DNA from: Flavobacterium haoranii
Lineage (GTDB): Bacteria > Bacteroidota > Bacteroidia > Flavobacteriales > Flavobacteriaceae
Direction: 5' to 3'
DNA: 64,000 bases
Assembly (NCBI GenBank): GCA_003246205.1
Contig: QKBC01000019.1
Location: forward strand, 124,001-188,000
Positions 41,341-50,634 of this stretch are shown piece by piece. Numbering within the stretch: position 1 is the stretch's first letter; every line of letters begins with the position of its first letter. Under the pieces are notes generated by a model. The model was not told the DNA's origin, did no database searches, and saw only the letters and a program-made list of their open reading frames with translations. The position numbers and the translations under genes are program-made.

Positions 41341-42345
41341 TTGGATCAAGTTCTTCAAATAATCAAAGATATTAAAGCCGGAAATATTAAACCCATTTAT
41401 TTTTTTATGGGTGAAGAACCGTATTATGTTGATAAATTGACTGAATTTATTGAAGATACTATATTGACAGAAGATGAAAAAGGCTTTAACCAAATGGTGT
41501 TGTATGGAAGAGATACAACAATTGAAGAAGTTGTTTCCAATGCGAAGCGTTTTCCGATGATGGCTGATAGACAAGTTGTTATAGTAAAAGAAGCTCAGGA
41601 ACTTTCCAGAACGATTGATAAATTAGAAGCTTATGCCGAAAATCCTCAACCTTCAACGGTTTTGGTTTTTGCGTATAAATACAAAACTTTAGATAAAAGA
41701 AAAAAAGTAACCAAAGTTTTAGAAAAGAACGGACTCGTTTTTGAAAGTAAAAAATTATACGAAAATCAAGTAGGAGATTGGTTAAAACGAGTGCTTCACG
41801 GACAAGGTTATGGAATTGAGCCCAAAGCAGCTGCTATGTTAGTTGAGTTTTTGGGAACTGATTTGTCAAAAATCAGTAATGAGTTGGACAAACTGAAAAT
41901 CATATTGCCGAAAGGGCATACTATAACACCTAAAGATATAGAAGAAAATATAGGGATCAGTAAAGATTTCAATGTTTTTGAATTGCGAAAAGCTATAGGC
42001 GAGCGCAATCAGTTGAAAGCTTATAAAATTATAGATTATTTTGCTAAAAATCCTAAAGATAATCCTTTGGTAGTGACTAACGGATTGGTTTTTAGTTTCT
42101 TTTTACAATTGTTGCAGTATCACGGGTTAAAAGATAAGTCAAAAGCTAGTGTTGCTAAAGTATTAAAAATAAATCCTTATTTTGTAGGAGACTATGAAAT
42201 GGCTTTTAGAAATTATCCTATGAAAAAAGTTAGCGCCATTGTCAACACACTTCGATCGATTGATGTAAAAAGTAAAGGGGTGGGGGGAAATTCAATTTCG
42301 GATTATGATTTAATGAAAGAAATGCTAGTTAAGATTTTCAATTAA
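41341..42345 (+). CDS. holA: DNA polymerase III delta subunit
   Basis: The clamp-loader subunit that opens the sliding clamp; 334 residues. The N-terminal domain holds PIYFFMGEEPYYVDKLTEFIED and the DNA_pol3_delta pattern SNAKRFPMMADRQVVIVKEAQEL; a C-terminal helical domain includes NVFELRKAIGERNQLKAYKIIDYF. TTG at 41341 is the start, since MDQVLQIIKDIKAGNIKP fits the flavobacterial N-terminus and no in-frame ATG precedes it. It is essential in most bacteria. Confidence 0.92.
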   Translation: MDQVLQIIKDIKAGNIKPIYFFMGEEPYYVDKLTEFIEDTILTEDEKGFNQMVLYGRDTTIEEVVSNAKRFPMMADRQVVIVKEAQELSRTIDKLEAYAENPQPSTVLVFAYKYKTLDKRKKVTKVLEKNGLVFESKKLYENQVGDWLKRVLHGQGYGIEPKAAAMLVEFLGTDLSKISNELDKLKIILPKGHTITPKDIEENIGISKDFNVFELRKAIGERNQLKAYKIIDYFAKNPKDNPLVVTNGLVFSFFLQLLQYHGLKDKSKASVAKVLKINPYFVGDYEMAFRNYPMKKVSAIVNTLRSIDVKSKGVGGNSISDYDLMKEMLVKIFN

Positions 42346-42361
42346 ATCAAATCAGTATATA

Positions 42362-43051
42362 TCAATGAACCTGATGAATTGAAAATTGAGCTTCTGCGTT
42401 ATTAAAAACAATCAGGTTACTGCTTTGGATACCAAAATAAATCCGATCTCCTTGATTTAATTTTACTAAAGTTTGCGCACTTCTAGTTGGTGGAGATGTA
42501 ACTCCGATACCTAATATAGAAACCGATAAAGCTTCATAAGTTTCATCTGCTACAAGGGTAGTTACGCCAGAAGCTTCTTTGAATATTCCTACACCAAAAC
42601 TGGATATATTGATCAAAGAAGTCATCTTAACATAAACGTTTATATAGTAAATACCATCCATAGGAGCAGCAAAGTATTGATTTGCTGTGTCAAAATCTGC
42701 GTTCTCATCAAATTCTAAGGTAGGAAAGCTAACTTTGTTCCAATCACTTAATAAACTAACCGACAGAATAGAGAAACCGGAACCGCCGACACCTTTTACA
42801 AAAGATTTAGGAAAGTTCATAAATTCTACACGATTGTCAGTACTGTTCAGAACTAAAACTTTGTCCGTTGTGTTTTCACTTGCTTTGGGAACATTTTGGA
42901 TGACAACATCTCCGTTTACATCTAGTGTAGCATTTGGAGTAGTAGTATTAACGCCGACTTGGGACCAGCCAATGGCGAAAAAAAGTAAAAACCCTGATAA
43001 AAAACTTTTATTAAAGGTTTGTCTACGATTGTTAAATAGTTTTGTTTTCAT
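42362..43051 (-). CDS. Secreted C1q/TNF-like fold protein
   Basis: A 229-residue exported protein. ATG at 43051 gives a signal with hydrophobic SGFLLFFAIGWSQ (to about residue 32). The next segment VGVNTTTPNATLDVNGDVVIQN is a flavobacterial surface-protein start, often before trimeric structures. The C-terminal ~130 residues look like a C1q/TNF jelly roll (FPTLEFDENADFDTANQYFAAPMDGIYYINVYVKM ... LNQGDRIYFGIQSS). Probably a trimeric surface protein of unknown ligand. It follows the type IX adhesin operon on the same strand, 97 bp downstream, and may be co-regulated. Confidence 0.8.
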   Translation of the reverse strand: MKTKLFNNRRQTFNKSFLSGFLLFFAIGWSQVGVNTTTPNATLDVNGDVVIQNVPKASENTTDKVLVLNSTDNRVEFMNFPKSFVKGVGGSGFSILSVSLLSDWNKVSFPTLEFDENADFDTANQYFAAPMDGIYYINVYVKMTSLINISSFGVGIFKEASGVTTLVADETYEALSVSILGIGVTSPPTRSAQTLVKLNQGDRIYFGIQSSNLIVFNNAEAQFSIHQVH

Positions 43052-43148
43052 TGTATTATAATTGTGTATTGAAGTTTTAGTATAATTAATTTTAAAGAAC
43101 ACCGACTCATTTAAACTAACGCTTTAGAGAGCCGGTGCCTATAAAAGA

Positions 43149-45083
43149 TTACTTGCTAATAATGATAAAGTCTGATCTACGATTAATAGCATGTTGTTCT
43201 TCTGAACATTTTACGCCATTAGGACAGTTTACTTTTAATCGTGTTTCTCCGTATCCGATAGCACTTTCAATTCGTTCCGGACTGATTCCTTTGGAAAGAA
43301 TGTAAGCCTGTGTAGATTTTGCTCTATTGTCAGATAAAGTAAGATTGTGTGCATCCGAACCTCTGGAATCGGTATGTGATTCAATCTTAATTTTAACATT
43401 CGGGAATTTTTCCATAGTATAAACTACTTTATCTAATTCAATTTCAGCTTTAGGTGTGATGTCGTATTTATCTAAATCAAAGTAAATTGGGTTAACTTTA
43501 ACTTTTTCAACATCACCTTCTTTTTCTACCAGACTATCATAACTGGTTAGGTAAATTTTATTATCCTTCATTTCCTTCATAGGTTCGGAAGTAGTCGTAA
43601 CATTTACATTTTCAGTAGTATAATTTGGTTTACTGAAAGTTATAGTGAAATTAGAATCACACGGCAGAGCAATGTTAAAATTACCTTCTTCATCGCTTTG
43701 TGAAGACAGAACTTCATCGCCAAAGACATCTTTAACGCTTATCATAGCATTAGGCAACGGAAGTTCGGTAGTTTTGTCTAATACAGTTCCGGAATAGTAT
43801 TGTTCTGATTTTACCTCTTCTTTGGTAAAGAAATAAATATCATCGTCACCTTTTCCTAAGGAACGATTGGAAGAAAAATAACCGTAGTGATCATCTGAAT
43901 AGATGGAAAAAGCAAAATCATCACGATTACTGTTAACAGGTGCTCCGAGGTTTTTGGGTAGTAAGAAATTGTTTTTACCTTTCATCTCTACTTCAAAAAT
44001 ATCCAAACCACCTAAGCCGAAGTGACCGTCAGATGCAAAGTATAAGATGTTCTTTTCAAAATAAGGAAACATTTCTCTTCCTACGGTATTTACGTAAGGA
44101 CCTGCATTTACAGGAGTGTTGATAGATCCGTCGGGAAATACTTCGCAATAGTAGATATCGGTTTCACCATATCCGCCCGGCATATCGGAAGTAAAGAATA
44201 AATATTTTCCATCGTCACTTAAACAAGGATGTGCACAAGAATAGCTTATATCATTAAATTGTAAAACTTCAATATCTGAGACTTTGTTTTCTTGAATCTT
44301 TCCTCTGAGGATTTTCATGTTTGAAACCCCTTCTTTATTCACTTTCATCTTATTAGGCTTTTTAAGATAGTTTTCAGTGAAGTAAATCAATTTAAAGTCA
44401 GGTGAGAAGGTAAGTGTTGCATCATGGAAATTAGTTTTCAGATTTTGCAAGAACAGACTTTCATTATACAATTCATTAGTCGTTAAATTGCGTTCGGCTA
44501 TGTAAGTATTTAGGTAAGGCTGATCATTCCAGGAATACATTTTTTGTGATAAATTACTTGTATCTCTGGTAGAATAAAAAATAACTCTGTTCTCGGTATA
44601 TTTGACAGTTCCGAAATCTGATTTATTAGAGTTGATTTCTAAATGTTTGATTTTGAACAGCGGATCTTTTTTATCCAATGAATCCAATTCTCTTTTCTGA
44701 TAGGCTAATAATTTTAATTTTTCAGTATTGTCTTTATAATAATTCTTTAAAAGTTCATTAGCTTTTTCATTATCTCTATTAGCTTTTAAACATTCAACAT
44801 ATTTTAAAAAATTATATTCACCCATTGTATTTTGCTGAATTTCATAGACTTTACTGTACCATTTAAGCGCTTTTTCATATTCCGTTAAGTTGAAATAAGA
44901 ATCGGCTAATTTCAAGTAAGTATCTTGTCCTACATTTGAATTTTTCTCAAGGTATTTTTCATATTTTTCTATGGCATCCTGAAACTCCATAGCTTCAAAA
45001 TGCTTGTTTGCTTTTTCCAATGACGACTGCGAAAAAAGCAGACTGCCGGAAAAGAATAATAAAATAAATAGTATGTTTTTCAT
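43149..45083 (-). CDS. PorE-like OmpA protein with TPR, propeller and CRD domains
   Basis: A 644-residue outer-membrane-associated protein with the PorE domain order. After a signal peptide (to about residue 18) come TPR helices (residues ~20-110, ANKHFEAMEFQDAIEKYEKYL), WD40-like PD40 propeller blades (~150-415, FSPDFKLIYFTE, SDDGKYLFFTSDMPGGYG), a carboxypeptidase-regulatory beta domain (~435-510) and an OmpA C-terminal domain (~530-644, IKIESHTDSRGSDAHN). PorE-type proteins link type IX secretion to peptidoglycan. Third gene of an adhesin / PorP-SprF / OmpA operon, so it is probably dedicated to that adhesin. Confidence 0.9.
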   Translation of the reverse strand: MKNILFILLFFSGSLLFSQSSLEKANKHFEAMEFQDAIEKYEKYLEKNSNVGQDTYLKLADSYFNLTEYEKALKWYSKVYEIQQNTMGEYNFLKYVECLKANRDNEKANELLKNYYKDNTEKLKLLAYQKRELDSLDKKDPLFKIKHLEINSNKSDFGTVKYTENRVIFYSTRDTSNLSQKMYSWNDQPYLNTYIAERNLTTNELYNESLFLQNLKTNFHDATLTFSPDFKLIYFTENYLKKPNKMKVNKEGVSNMKILRGKIQENKVSDIEVLQFNDISYSCAHPCLSDDGKYLFFTSDMPGGYGETDIYYCEVFPDGSINTPVNAGPYVNTVGREMFPYFEKNILYFASDGHFGLGGLDIFEVEMKGKNNFLLPKNLGAPVNSNRDDFAFSIYSDDHYGYFSSNRSLGKGDDDIYFFTKEEVKSEQYYSGTVLDKTTELPLPNAMISVKDVFGDEVLSSQSDEEGNFNIALPCDSNFTITFSKPNYTTENVNVTTTSEPMKEMKDNKIYLTSYDSLVEKEGDVEKVKVNPIYFDLDKYDITPKAEIELDKVVYTMEKFPNVKIKIESHTDSRGSDAHNLTLSDNRAKSTQAYILSKGISPERIESAIGYGETRLKVNCPNGVKCSEEQHAINRRSDFIIISK

Positions 45084-45094
45084 AGGATTAGGTT

Positions 45095-46018
45095 TTAGAA
45101 GAATCTAGGAGATTTTGCAAATTTTGACTTGTCTTGTAAGTTGAATTTTAAGATGATTTCATGTGAACCATCATTATACTTTTGCAGATTGGTAACACTT
45201 CTGTCATAGGCATAACCTAGGAAGATAGAAGGAGTGATCTGAAATCCCGCAAGAGCAGAAAAGGCATCGGTGAATCGATAACCGGCTCCTAAAACAAATC
45301 TTTCTTTAAACATAAAATTAGCGGAAATGTCATAAGTTGCAGGGGAACCTTCAACAGCTTTAACAAGGAAAGCCGGTTTGAATTTGAAATTTTCTCCTAT
45401 GTCAAATACATAACCTCCTTGTAAATAGTAATGTATTTTTCTTCTTATAACCGATTCCTCAATATCACTGTAAGATTCTGTTATGAGAAAATTAGGGACA
45501 GAAAGGCCTACATACCATTTTTCGCCATATAAAAAACCACCGGAACCTATGATTAGTCTTGTGCTGTTAACATTAGAGTTGAAAACGTTGTCAGTTTGGC
45601 TTTGGTATATCCCTTCAGACCAGTCAACATTCATAATATTAACTCCGGCATTAATTCCGAGTGACAAGATTGTATTTTGGCTTAAATTTAACCGATAGGC
45701 AAAATTTGCATTGATATACTGTTGGCTCATAGGTCCTATTTTATCATTTACGGCACTTAATCCTAATCCGGTTTTTTCTCCTGTTTGACCATGTATCCCT
45801 AAGGCTTGCGTTCGGGGTGCTCCATCTAGTCCGACCCATTGCGAACGGTGTAAGAGGGTAGCTTCCAGTTTTCCGTTTGTTCCTGTATATCCCGAATTGA
45901 TGCTCATAGTGTTATACATGTATTGTGTATATTGAGGTTGCTGTTGTGCTATAATTTCATTTCCGGTTAGGAAAGAAATGAATACAGCAATCCCTATAAT
46001 GAATTTAGTATGCTTCAT
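45095..46018 (-). CDS. PorP/SprF-family type IX secretion membrane protein
   Basis: A 307-residue outer-membrane beta-barrel protein with a signal peptide (cleaved near residue 24). The family signature QQPQYTQYMYNTMSINSGYTGT, then LLHRSQWVGLDGAPRTQALG and the C-terminal FLGYAYDRSV, identify PorP/SprF. In Flavobacterium johnsoniae SprF is needed to secrete the adhesin SprB encoded next to it. This gene lies 32 bp after the adhesin gene and 11 bp before the PorE-like gene, the same arrangement. Confidence 0.93.
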   Translation of the reverse strand: MKHTKFIIGIAVFISFLTGNEIIAQQQPQYTQYMYNTMSINSGYTGTNGKLEATLLHRSQWVGLDGAPRTQALGIHGQTGEKTGLGLSAVNDKIGPMSQQYINANFAYRLNLSQNTILSLGINAGVNIMNVDWSEGIYQSQTDNVFNSNVNSTRLIIGSGGFLYGEKWYVGLSVPNFLITESYSDIEESVIRRKIHYYLQGGYVFDIGENFKFKPAFLVKAVEGSPATYDISANFMFKERFVLGAGYRFTDAFSALAGFQITPSIFLGYAYDRSVTNLQKYNDGSHEIILKFNLQDKSKFAKSPRFF

Positions 46019-46050
46019 GGTGTTTATTTTTTTAGGTTACAATGAATTAA

Positions 46051-49000
46051 TTAACGTGCCAGATAAATCCAGCCTGTTTTAGAAAGGTTTAATTCATCAA
46101 TTTTTAAGACATAGAAATAGGTTCCGTTAGGAAGGTATTCACCTTTGTTTACGACACCACCTACATTAGCCATACCATTCCAGTTGTTATTGTAAGAAGA
46201 TGTTTCGTAAACCACGTTTCCATATCGATTAAAAATCTCGATTTTGTTATTCGGATAATTTTCTATACAGTCGATGATAAGGTAATCATTCTCACCATCG
46301 TTGTTCGGAGAAAATTCATTGTAAACCGTTAAACAAATCACATTTACTTCTGCTGAAGCATCATTATTTCCGGGATCTGTATCTAAAGGTGTTGAAGTTA
46401 CAACTGTAGCGGTATTTAAATAATCGCCGGTAGAATTTACAACAACTGTGATCAGTAAAGAAGCAGAACTGTTTGATGGTAACTCCGGAATATTCCAATT
46501 TCCTGTTGAAAGTGTATACGTTCCTGTTGAAGTGGTGTGACTTACGTATGTATAACCGGATGGCAGGTTCTCAGATACATCCAGATCGCTAAGTGTAGAA
46601 GTTCCTACATTTTCAACCGTAATTGTGAAAACAACAGTTTCTCCTGCAGTTACATTTTCTTTATCAGCTGTTTTTGTAATGGTTAAATCAGAACATGAAG
46701 CTATATTTATATCATAACTTTCAGCAGCAACGCCATTACATACAGTACTATTAGGATAACTTACACTAATAGTTCCGTCAGGATAACTGTCCCAGTTCAC
46801 TTCTACAAAATCATCATTAGTTCCTCCTCCACTGATAATTGTTCCTCCGGTAATAGTCCATTGATAATCTGCCATATTAGCATCAGTTGTGTAGGTGTAG
46901 CTATTGCTATAACATACAGCTTGAGTTTCTCCGTTTAAAGTAGCTGTTCCGTCATTTAAAATAGTTGCATCAATTTGTAAACGTGTACTACTCTCGCAAT
47001 TAGTACCTTGGTAAGCTGCATAATAAGAAGTTCCGTCTGTAAGAGCAGTTGCAGGATCAACTACATTTCCTCCTGTTGGCGCATCATACCAAACAATAGG
47101 AGATTCATTAGTTTGTAAATCGGCAACTGTAGGGTTACTATCGATGCAAAATTCTTGTGAAGTACTACTGGCAGTAGGAGTAGGCTCATCTAAGATCGTA
47201 ACATTAATTTGTAAGCGAGAGCTACTTTCACAATTTGCTCCCTGATGAGCTGCATAATAAGAAGCACCGTCTGTAAGTACCGTAGACGGATCTACAATAT
47301 TTCCGCCAGTAGGTGCATCATACCACATAATAGGATACTCGTTGACTTGCATGTCGGCAGCTGTCGGGTTGTTAGCTGCACAAAATTCTTGCGAAGTAGT
47401 GCTAGCAGTAGGAGTAGGCTCATCTAAGATCGTAATATCAATTTGTAAACGAGCACTACTTTCACAATTAGTGCCTTGGTAAGCTGCATAATAAGAAGTC
47501 CCATCTGTAAGAACAGTTGTAGGATCAACCACATTTCCTCCTGTCGGTGCATCATACCACATAATAGGAGACTCGTTAACTTGCATGTCAGCTGCTGTCG
47601 GGTTGTTAGCTGCACAAAATTCTTGCGAAGTAGTGCTAGCAGTAGGAGTAGGCTCATCTAAGATCGTAATATCAATTTGCAAACGAGTACTACTTTCACA
47701 ATTTGCTCCCTGATGAGCTGCATAATAAGAAGCCCCATCTGTAAGAACAGTAGACGGATCTACAATATTTCCGCCAGTAGGTGCATCATACCACATAATA
47801 GGAGACTCGTTGACTTGCATGTCAGCTGCTGTAGGATTATTAGCAGCACAAAACTCTTGAGAAGTGTTGTTGGCTGTAGGTGTCGGTTCATCTAAAATAG
47901 TTACGTCGATTTGTAAACGTGTGCTACTTTCACAATTAACACCTTGGTAAGCCGCATAATAAGAAGCCCCATCTGTAAGAGCGGTTGTAGGATCAACTAC
48001 ATTTCCTCCTATTGGTGCATCATACCAAATAATAGGAGATTCATTAGTTTGTAAATCCGCAGCTGTTGGAGTATTAACGGCACAGAATTCTTGTGAAATA
48101 TTAGTTGCAGTAGGAGTAGCTTCGTCTGAAATGGTGAAGGTAACTTCTAAAGGAGTGATATTTTCGCATACGCTATCACCACTAACTCTTACTCCATAAG
48201 TATACGTTCCTACTGTAAGCGTTCCTAAATCAAGTATACCATTTGTCCCGCCTGCAATGGCATTTCCACTTTGGTCATACCAAGAATACACAGGAGTAGT
48301 TATAGTACTTGAAGTACTTAATTGGGCCGTTAAAATTATGTTTGGAGTTGTTGATAAACATAAATCTCCGGAAGGTACAGCTCCGTTAACAAGAATATCT
48401 GCTAAATCAGTTGTTGTAGCATTAGGATTTATATGGACAGTTATTTCTTCACGGGCACCAAATTCACATCCTTGACGTATAGCCTGAACATAAAAAGTAT
48501 AATTTCCTTCTGTAAGGCCAGTAGGTAATTCAAAATCAAGATTATTGGTTGTTGCTAAAGGATTATCTGAACTGTCATAAATCTGGTAAGTAGTACAATT
48601 ATCGTGTAATTCCAGTGATAGGAGATCTGTAGAACAAAGTTCGACTTCTCCGTTTACATTAGGAGTAACTGCTGTTTCAATGACCGGTTTAAGATCAACA
48701 TCATGTATTCGGATTGCGTCCAAAACATTGGCAACACCTCCGTAACTGATTACTACTCTGTTAAATTGAGCAGGTGGAAATAAAGTAATGGCAGCTAACG
48801 GGTCAGGGCTTCCTATTAAATTTAAAAGAGCTAAATTTAATATAGGATCTGTGTTCGTTATGGGTGCACCGATTTGGGTAGTACCATTAAATAATGTAAT
48901 TTGGAGACCATTTATGGCTCCTAGTTGTAGTAAACCATTATCGGGTCTTGAAAAGATAATATGTAAAGAATCATCCGGTTGGCTCAAAGATTTGAAGTCA

Positions 49001-49845
49001 ACTTCAATTTGGGCGCTGTTTAACACGGCAACACCGCGATTTAGAGAGGCATAACTTTCTAAATCTTCATCTACAGCAAGAAAAGGATGAATTACTGATG
49101 CGGTAGCGCTTAAAGCATCTAATCCGGCAAGTACTTCAACACCATAAAAAAGATCCATGACTCCTTTTTTAACATAAGGATCTGTAGGTTGGATGCCGTC
49201 ATTTAAATCGTCTATACCATTATTATCATCATCATAAGAATCAAATTGAAACGAAGAACAATCTGTAGAAGACGATGGCTGTTTTACATAGGCTTCATAT
49301 ACTTTATATGTATCAGCAATAGATAATACAGAACCAAAGTAGATTCGTACACCTGAATAAGGTTGATTGCCGGAAGCATTATTAGGAATAAATGTAAACT
49401 CAAATGCAGAATCAGCTGATAATAAATTGATAACTCCTGCATCTACAGATGTTCCGGTTCCTATAGAACTTCCGCCATTGTCTAATCCGTAAACTAAAAA
49501 GCCTGATATTAGGCCTAAACCACTGTATTGTTTTCCCATTTTGATACTAACAGGTGTTCCGGCAGGAAAAGTTTGATCAAAGAAGAGGTCATAATAGCCA
49601 CCTCCCAGACCAAGAGCTCCTACAATTGTTGTTACTTCAGAAGCGGTAGAAGGGTTGCCGTCAAAACCATTTACTCCATTAGATAAAAATCCTCCTAGAG
49701 AATTCCAGTTATCACTGGTAGCGTAAATCCTTTCAGTGCTTGCAGGACATTGCGCCTGAACACTATAAGCTATTGAAATGAAAAAAAATAATAGCAAGGA
49801 TATATTTTTTACTTTCAAGAAAAAGTGGATAGTAACAGTTCTCAT
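46051..49845 (-). CDS. Large repeat-containing surface adhesin with type B sorting domain
   Basis: A 1264-residue cell-surface protein exported by the type IX system. A signal peptide ends near residue 32 (YSVQAQ). Residues ~33-390 form lectin-like beta domains including a DDDNNGIDDLNDGIQPTDP calcium-type linker. Residues ~572-962 are five tandem 78-residue Ig-like repeats. A DUF11 domain (~1055-1165, ITKTADKENVTAGETVVFTITVEN) follows, and the last ~90 residues (YNEFSPNNDGENDYLIIDC ... GTYFYVLKI) are the gliding-motility type B C-terminal sorting domain. Its ATG overlaps the stop of the small gene upstream (ATGA). It is an adhesin or gliding-related protein; the ligand is unknown. Confidence 0.92.
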   Translation of the reverse strand: MRTVTIHFFLKVKNISLLLFFFISIAYSVQAQCPASTERIYATSDNWNSLGGFLSNGVNGFDGNPSTASEVTTIVGALGLGGGYYDLFFDQTFPAGTPVSIKMGKQYSGLGLISGFLVYGLDNGGSSIGTGTSVDAGVINLLSADSAFEFTFIPNNASGNQPYSGVRIYFGSVLSIADTYKVYEAYVKQPSSSTDCSSFQFDSYDDDNNGIDDLNDGIQPTDPYVKKGVMDLFYGVEVLAGLDALSATASVIHPFLAVDEDLESYASLNRGVAVLNSAQIEVDFKSLSQPDDSLHIIFSRPDNGLLQLGAINGLQITLFNGTTQIGAPITNTDPILNLALLNLIGSPDPLAAITLFPPAQFNRVVISYGGVANVLDAIRIHDVDLKPVIETAVTPNVNGEVELCSTDLLSLELHDNCTTYQIYDSSDNPLATTNNLDFELPTGLTEGNYTFYVQAIRQGCEFGAREEITVHINPNATTTDLADILVNGAVPSGDLCLSTTPNIILTAQLSTSSTITTPVYSWYDQSGNAIAGGTNGILDLGTLTVGTYTYGVRVSGDSVCENITPLEVTFTISDEATPTATNISQEFCAVNTPTAADLQTNESPIIWYDAPIGGNVVDPTTALTDGASYYAAYQGVNCESSTRLQIDVTILDEPTPTANNTSQEFCAANNPTAADMQVNESPIMWYDAPTGGNIVDPSTVLTDGASYYAAHQGANCESSTRLQIDITILDEPTPTASTTSQEFCAANNPTAADMQVNESPIMWYDAPTGGNVVDPTTVLTDGTSYYAAYQGTNCESSARLQIDITILDEPTPTASTTSQEFCAANNPTAADMQVNEYPIMWYDAPTGGNIVDPSTVLTDGASYYAAHQGANCESSSRLQINVTILDEPTPTASSTSQEFCIDSNPTVADLQTNESPIVWYDAPTGGNVVDPATALTDGTSYYAAYQGTNCESSTRLQIDATILNDGTATLNGETQAVCYSNSYTYTTDANMADYQWTITGGTIISGGGTNDDFVEVNWDSYPDGTISVSYPNSTVCNGVAAESYDINIASCSDLTITKTADKENVTAGETVVFTITVENVGTSTLSDLDVSENLPSGYTYVSHTTSTGTYTLSTGNWNIPELPSNSSASLLITVVVNSTGDYLNTATVVTSTPLDTDPGNNDASAEVNVICLTVYNEFSPNNDGENDYLIIDCIENYPNNKIEIFNRYGNVVYETSSYNNNWNGMANVGGVVNKGEYLPNGTYFYVLKIDELNLSKTGWIYLAR
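46960..48130 (-). repeat. Five tandem 234-bp coding repeats in the adhesin gene
   Basis: Five units of 234 bp (78 codons) lie head to tail. Each unit contains SQEFC, PTAAD, PIxWYDAPxGGN, ASYYAA and NCESSxRLQI. The three central copies (about 47180-47880) are nearly identical in DNA, including synonymous positions; the outer two differ more. Two alternating subtypes can be seen: YYAAYQGTNC with VVDPTT, and YYAAHQGANC with IVDPST. Confidence 0.9.
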
Positions 49846-50090
49846 AAGTTAAAAAGGTTTATGTGAAGATTTTGTAAATAAGAATAATTTGGAACACGAT
49901 CATTTACTACTAGGTCTAAATGATGACTAGTTGACAAATTAAGGAAGTCTGCTTCAAAATTTGAAGAGAGGATCATTACAAAGGCTTCATTTTGAACCTT
50001 TACATAGCTAAAAAATAGCAGGGCAATAACTAGAAAAACATACTTTTTTCTAGTTGCCTTTAGGTTGTAACCTTGATTTTTCATAAGCAT
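49842..50090 (-). CDS. Small protein coupled to the adhesin gene
   Basis: An 82-residue frame ending in TGA that overlaps the adhesin ATG by four bases (ATGA), the sign of translational coupling. ATG at 50090, or a second one at 50084. A basic start (NLKATRKK) precedes one hydrophobic helix (residues ~16-32, YVFLVIALLFFSYVKVQ), then a soluble region of about 50 residues with NLSTSHHLDLVVNDRVPN. I recognise no family. It may be a small secreted or membrane-anchored partner of the adhesin, or a leader that regulates its translation. Confidence 0.55.
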   Translation of the reverse strand: MLMKNQGYNLKATRKKYVFLVIALLFFSYVKVQNEAFVMILSSNFEADFLNLSTSHHLDLVVNDRVPNYSYLQNLHINLFNL

Positions 50091-50401
50091 TAGTTTTCGT
50101 TAGTTTTAATATGCTTAGAAGAATTAAGTTTTTGTTTAAATAAGGGGCAAATTGCTGTTAAAGAATTCTAAAAACGTCATAAATATAATTAAAAAAAGTG
50201 TTAAAATATATACAGTTTTTCTGTAAATAATGTTAAATAGGTTGTTTAGCGTAAGAAAAAATATATTAAAATTATTTTATTTGGTAGCGAGTAAAATTTA
50301 AAAAATGCTTATAAATAAAGGCTATTTTATTCTTGTAAAAGGATAACAAATAAAGATTTTATATCTTTGCACACTTGTTTATAAAGTGTATAAAAATGAG
50401 A
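50091..50401. other. AT-rich divergent intergenic region
   Basis: 311 bp without a gene between the leftward adhesin operon and the rightward small membrane protein gene. It holds the full -10 box TATCTTTG at 50362-50369 (rightward) and, for the leftward operon, only a weak candidate GCAATTTG (50155-50148). I see no long open frame, hairpin or repeat in the rest. Confidence 0.6.
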
Positions 50402-50578
50402 ATGAATAAAAATACGGTTTTGGCATGGGCTACTTTTATTATGGTTTTAATGGGCTTATTGATTATAGGCCTAGCTATTTACAGATATGATGATGTAGCA
50501 GGTTGGGGCTTCGGAGCTGTTGGAATAGGTTTTTTTGCTATTGCCTGGGTTTTTAATGCTTTAAAGGGTAGAGTATAA
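50402..50578 (+). CDS. CAL67264-type small membrane protein
   Basis: A 58-residue protein of a flavobacterial family of unknown function: MNKNTVLAWATFIMVL begins the first helix (residues ~5-27), then IYRYDDVAGWGFGAVGIGF and a second helix ending WVFNALKGRV. ATG at 50402 is preferred from the conserved N-terminus; ATG at 50396 and a TTG at 50375 are in frame, the latter at the predicted transcription start. ettA follows after 56 bp on the same strand. Confidence 0.85.
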   Translation: MNKNTVLAWATFIMVLMGLLIIGLAIYRYDDVAGWGFGAVGIGFFAIAWVFNALKGRV

Positions 50579-50634
50579 TTTGTTTTAGCGAAGTATAAAA
50601 ATTATAAAAAAATATTTAAAACTATAATCATAAT

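Noticed and set aside
46960..48130. Tandem repeat array as a possible CRISPR
   Set aside because: The period is 234 bp, there are no spacers, and the array is an in-frame part of an adhesin gene. Open frames on the opposite strand here are repeat shadows.
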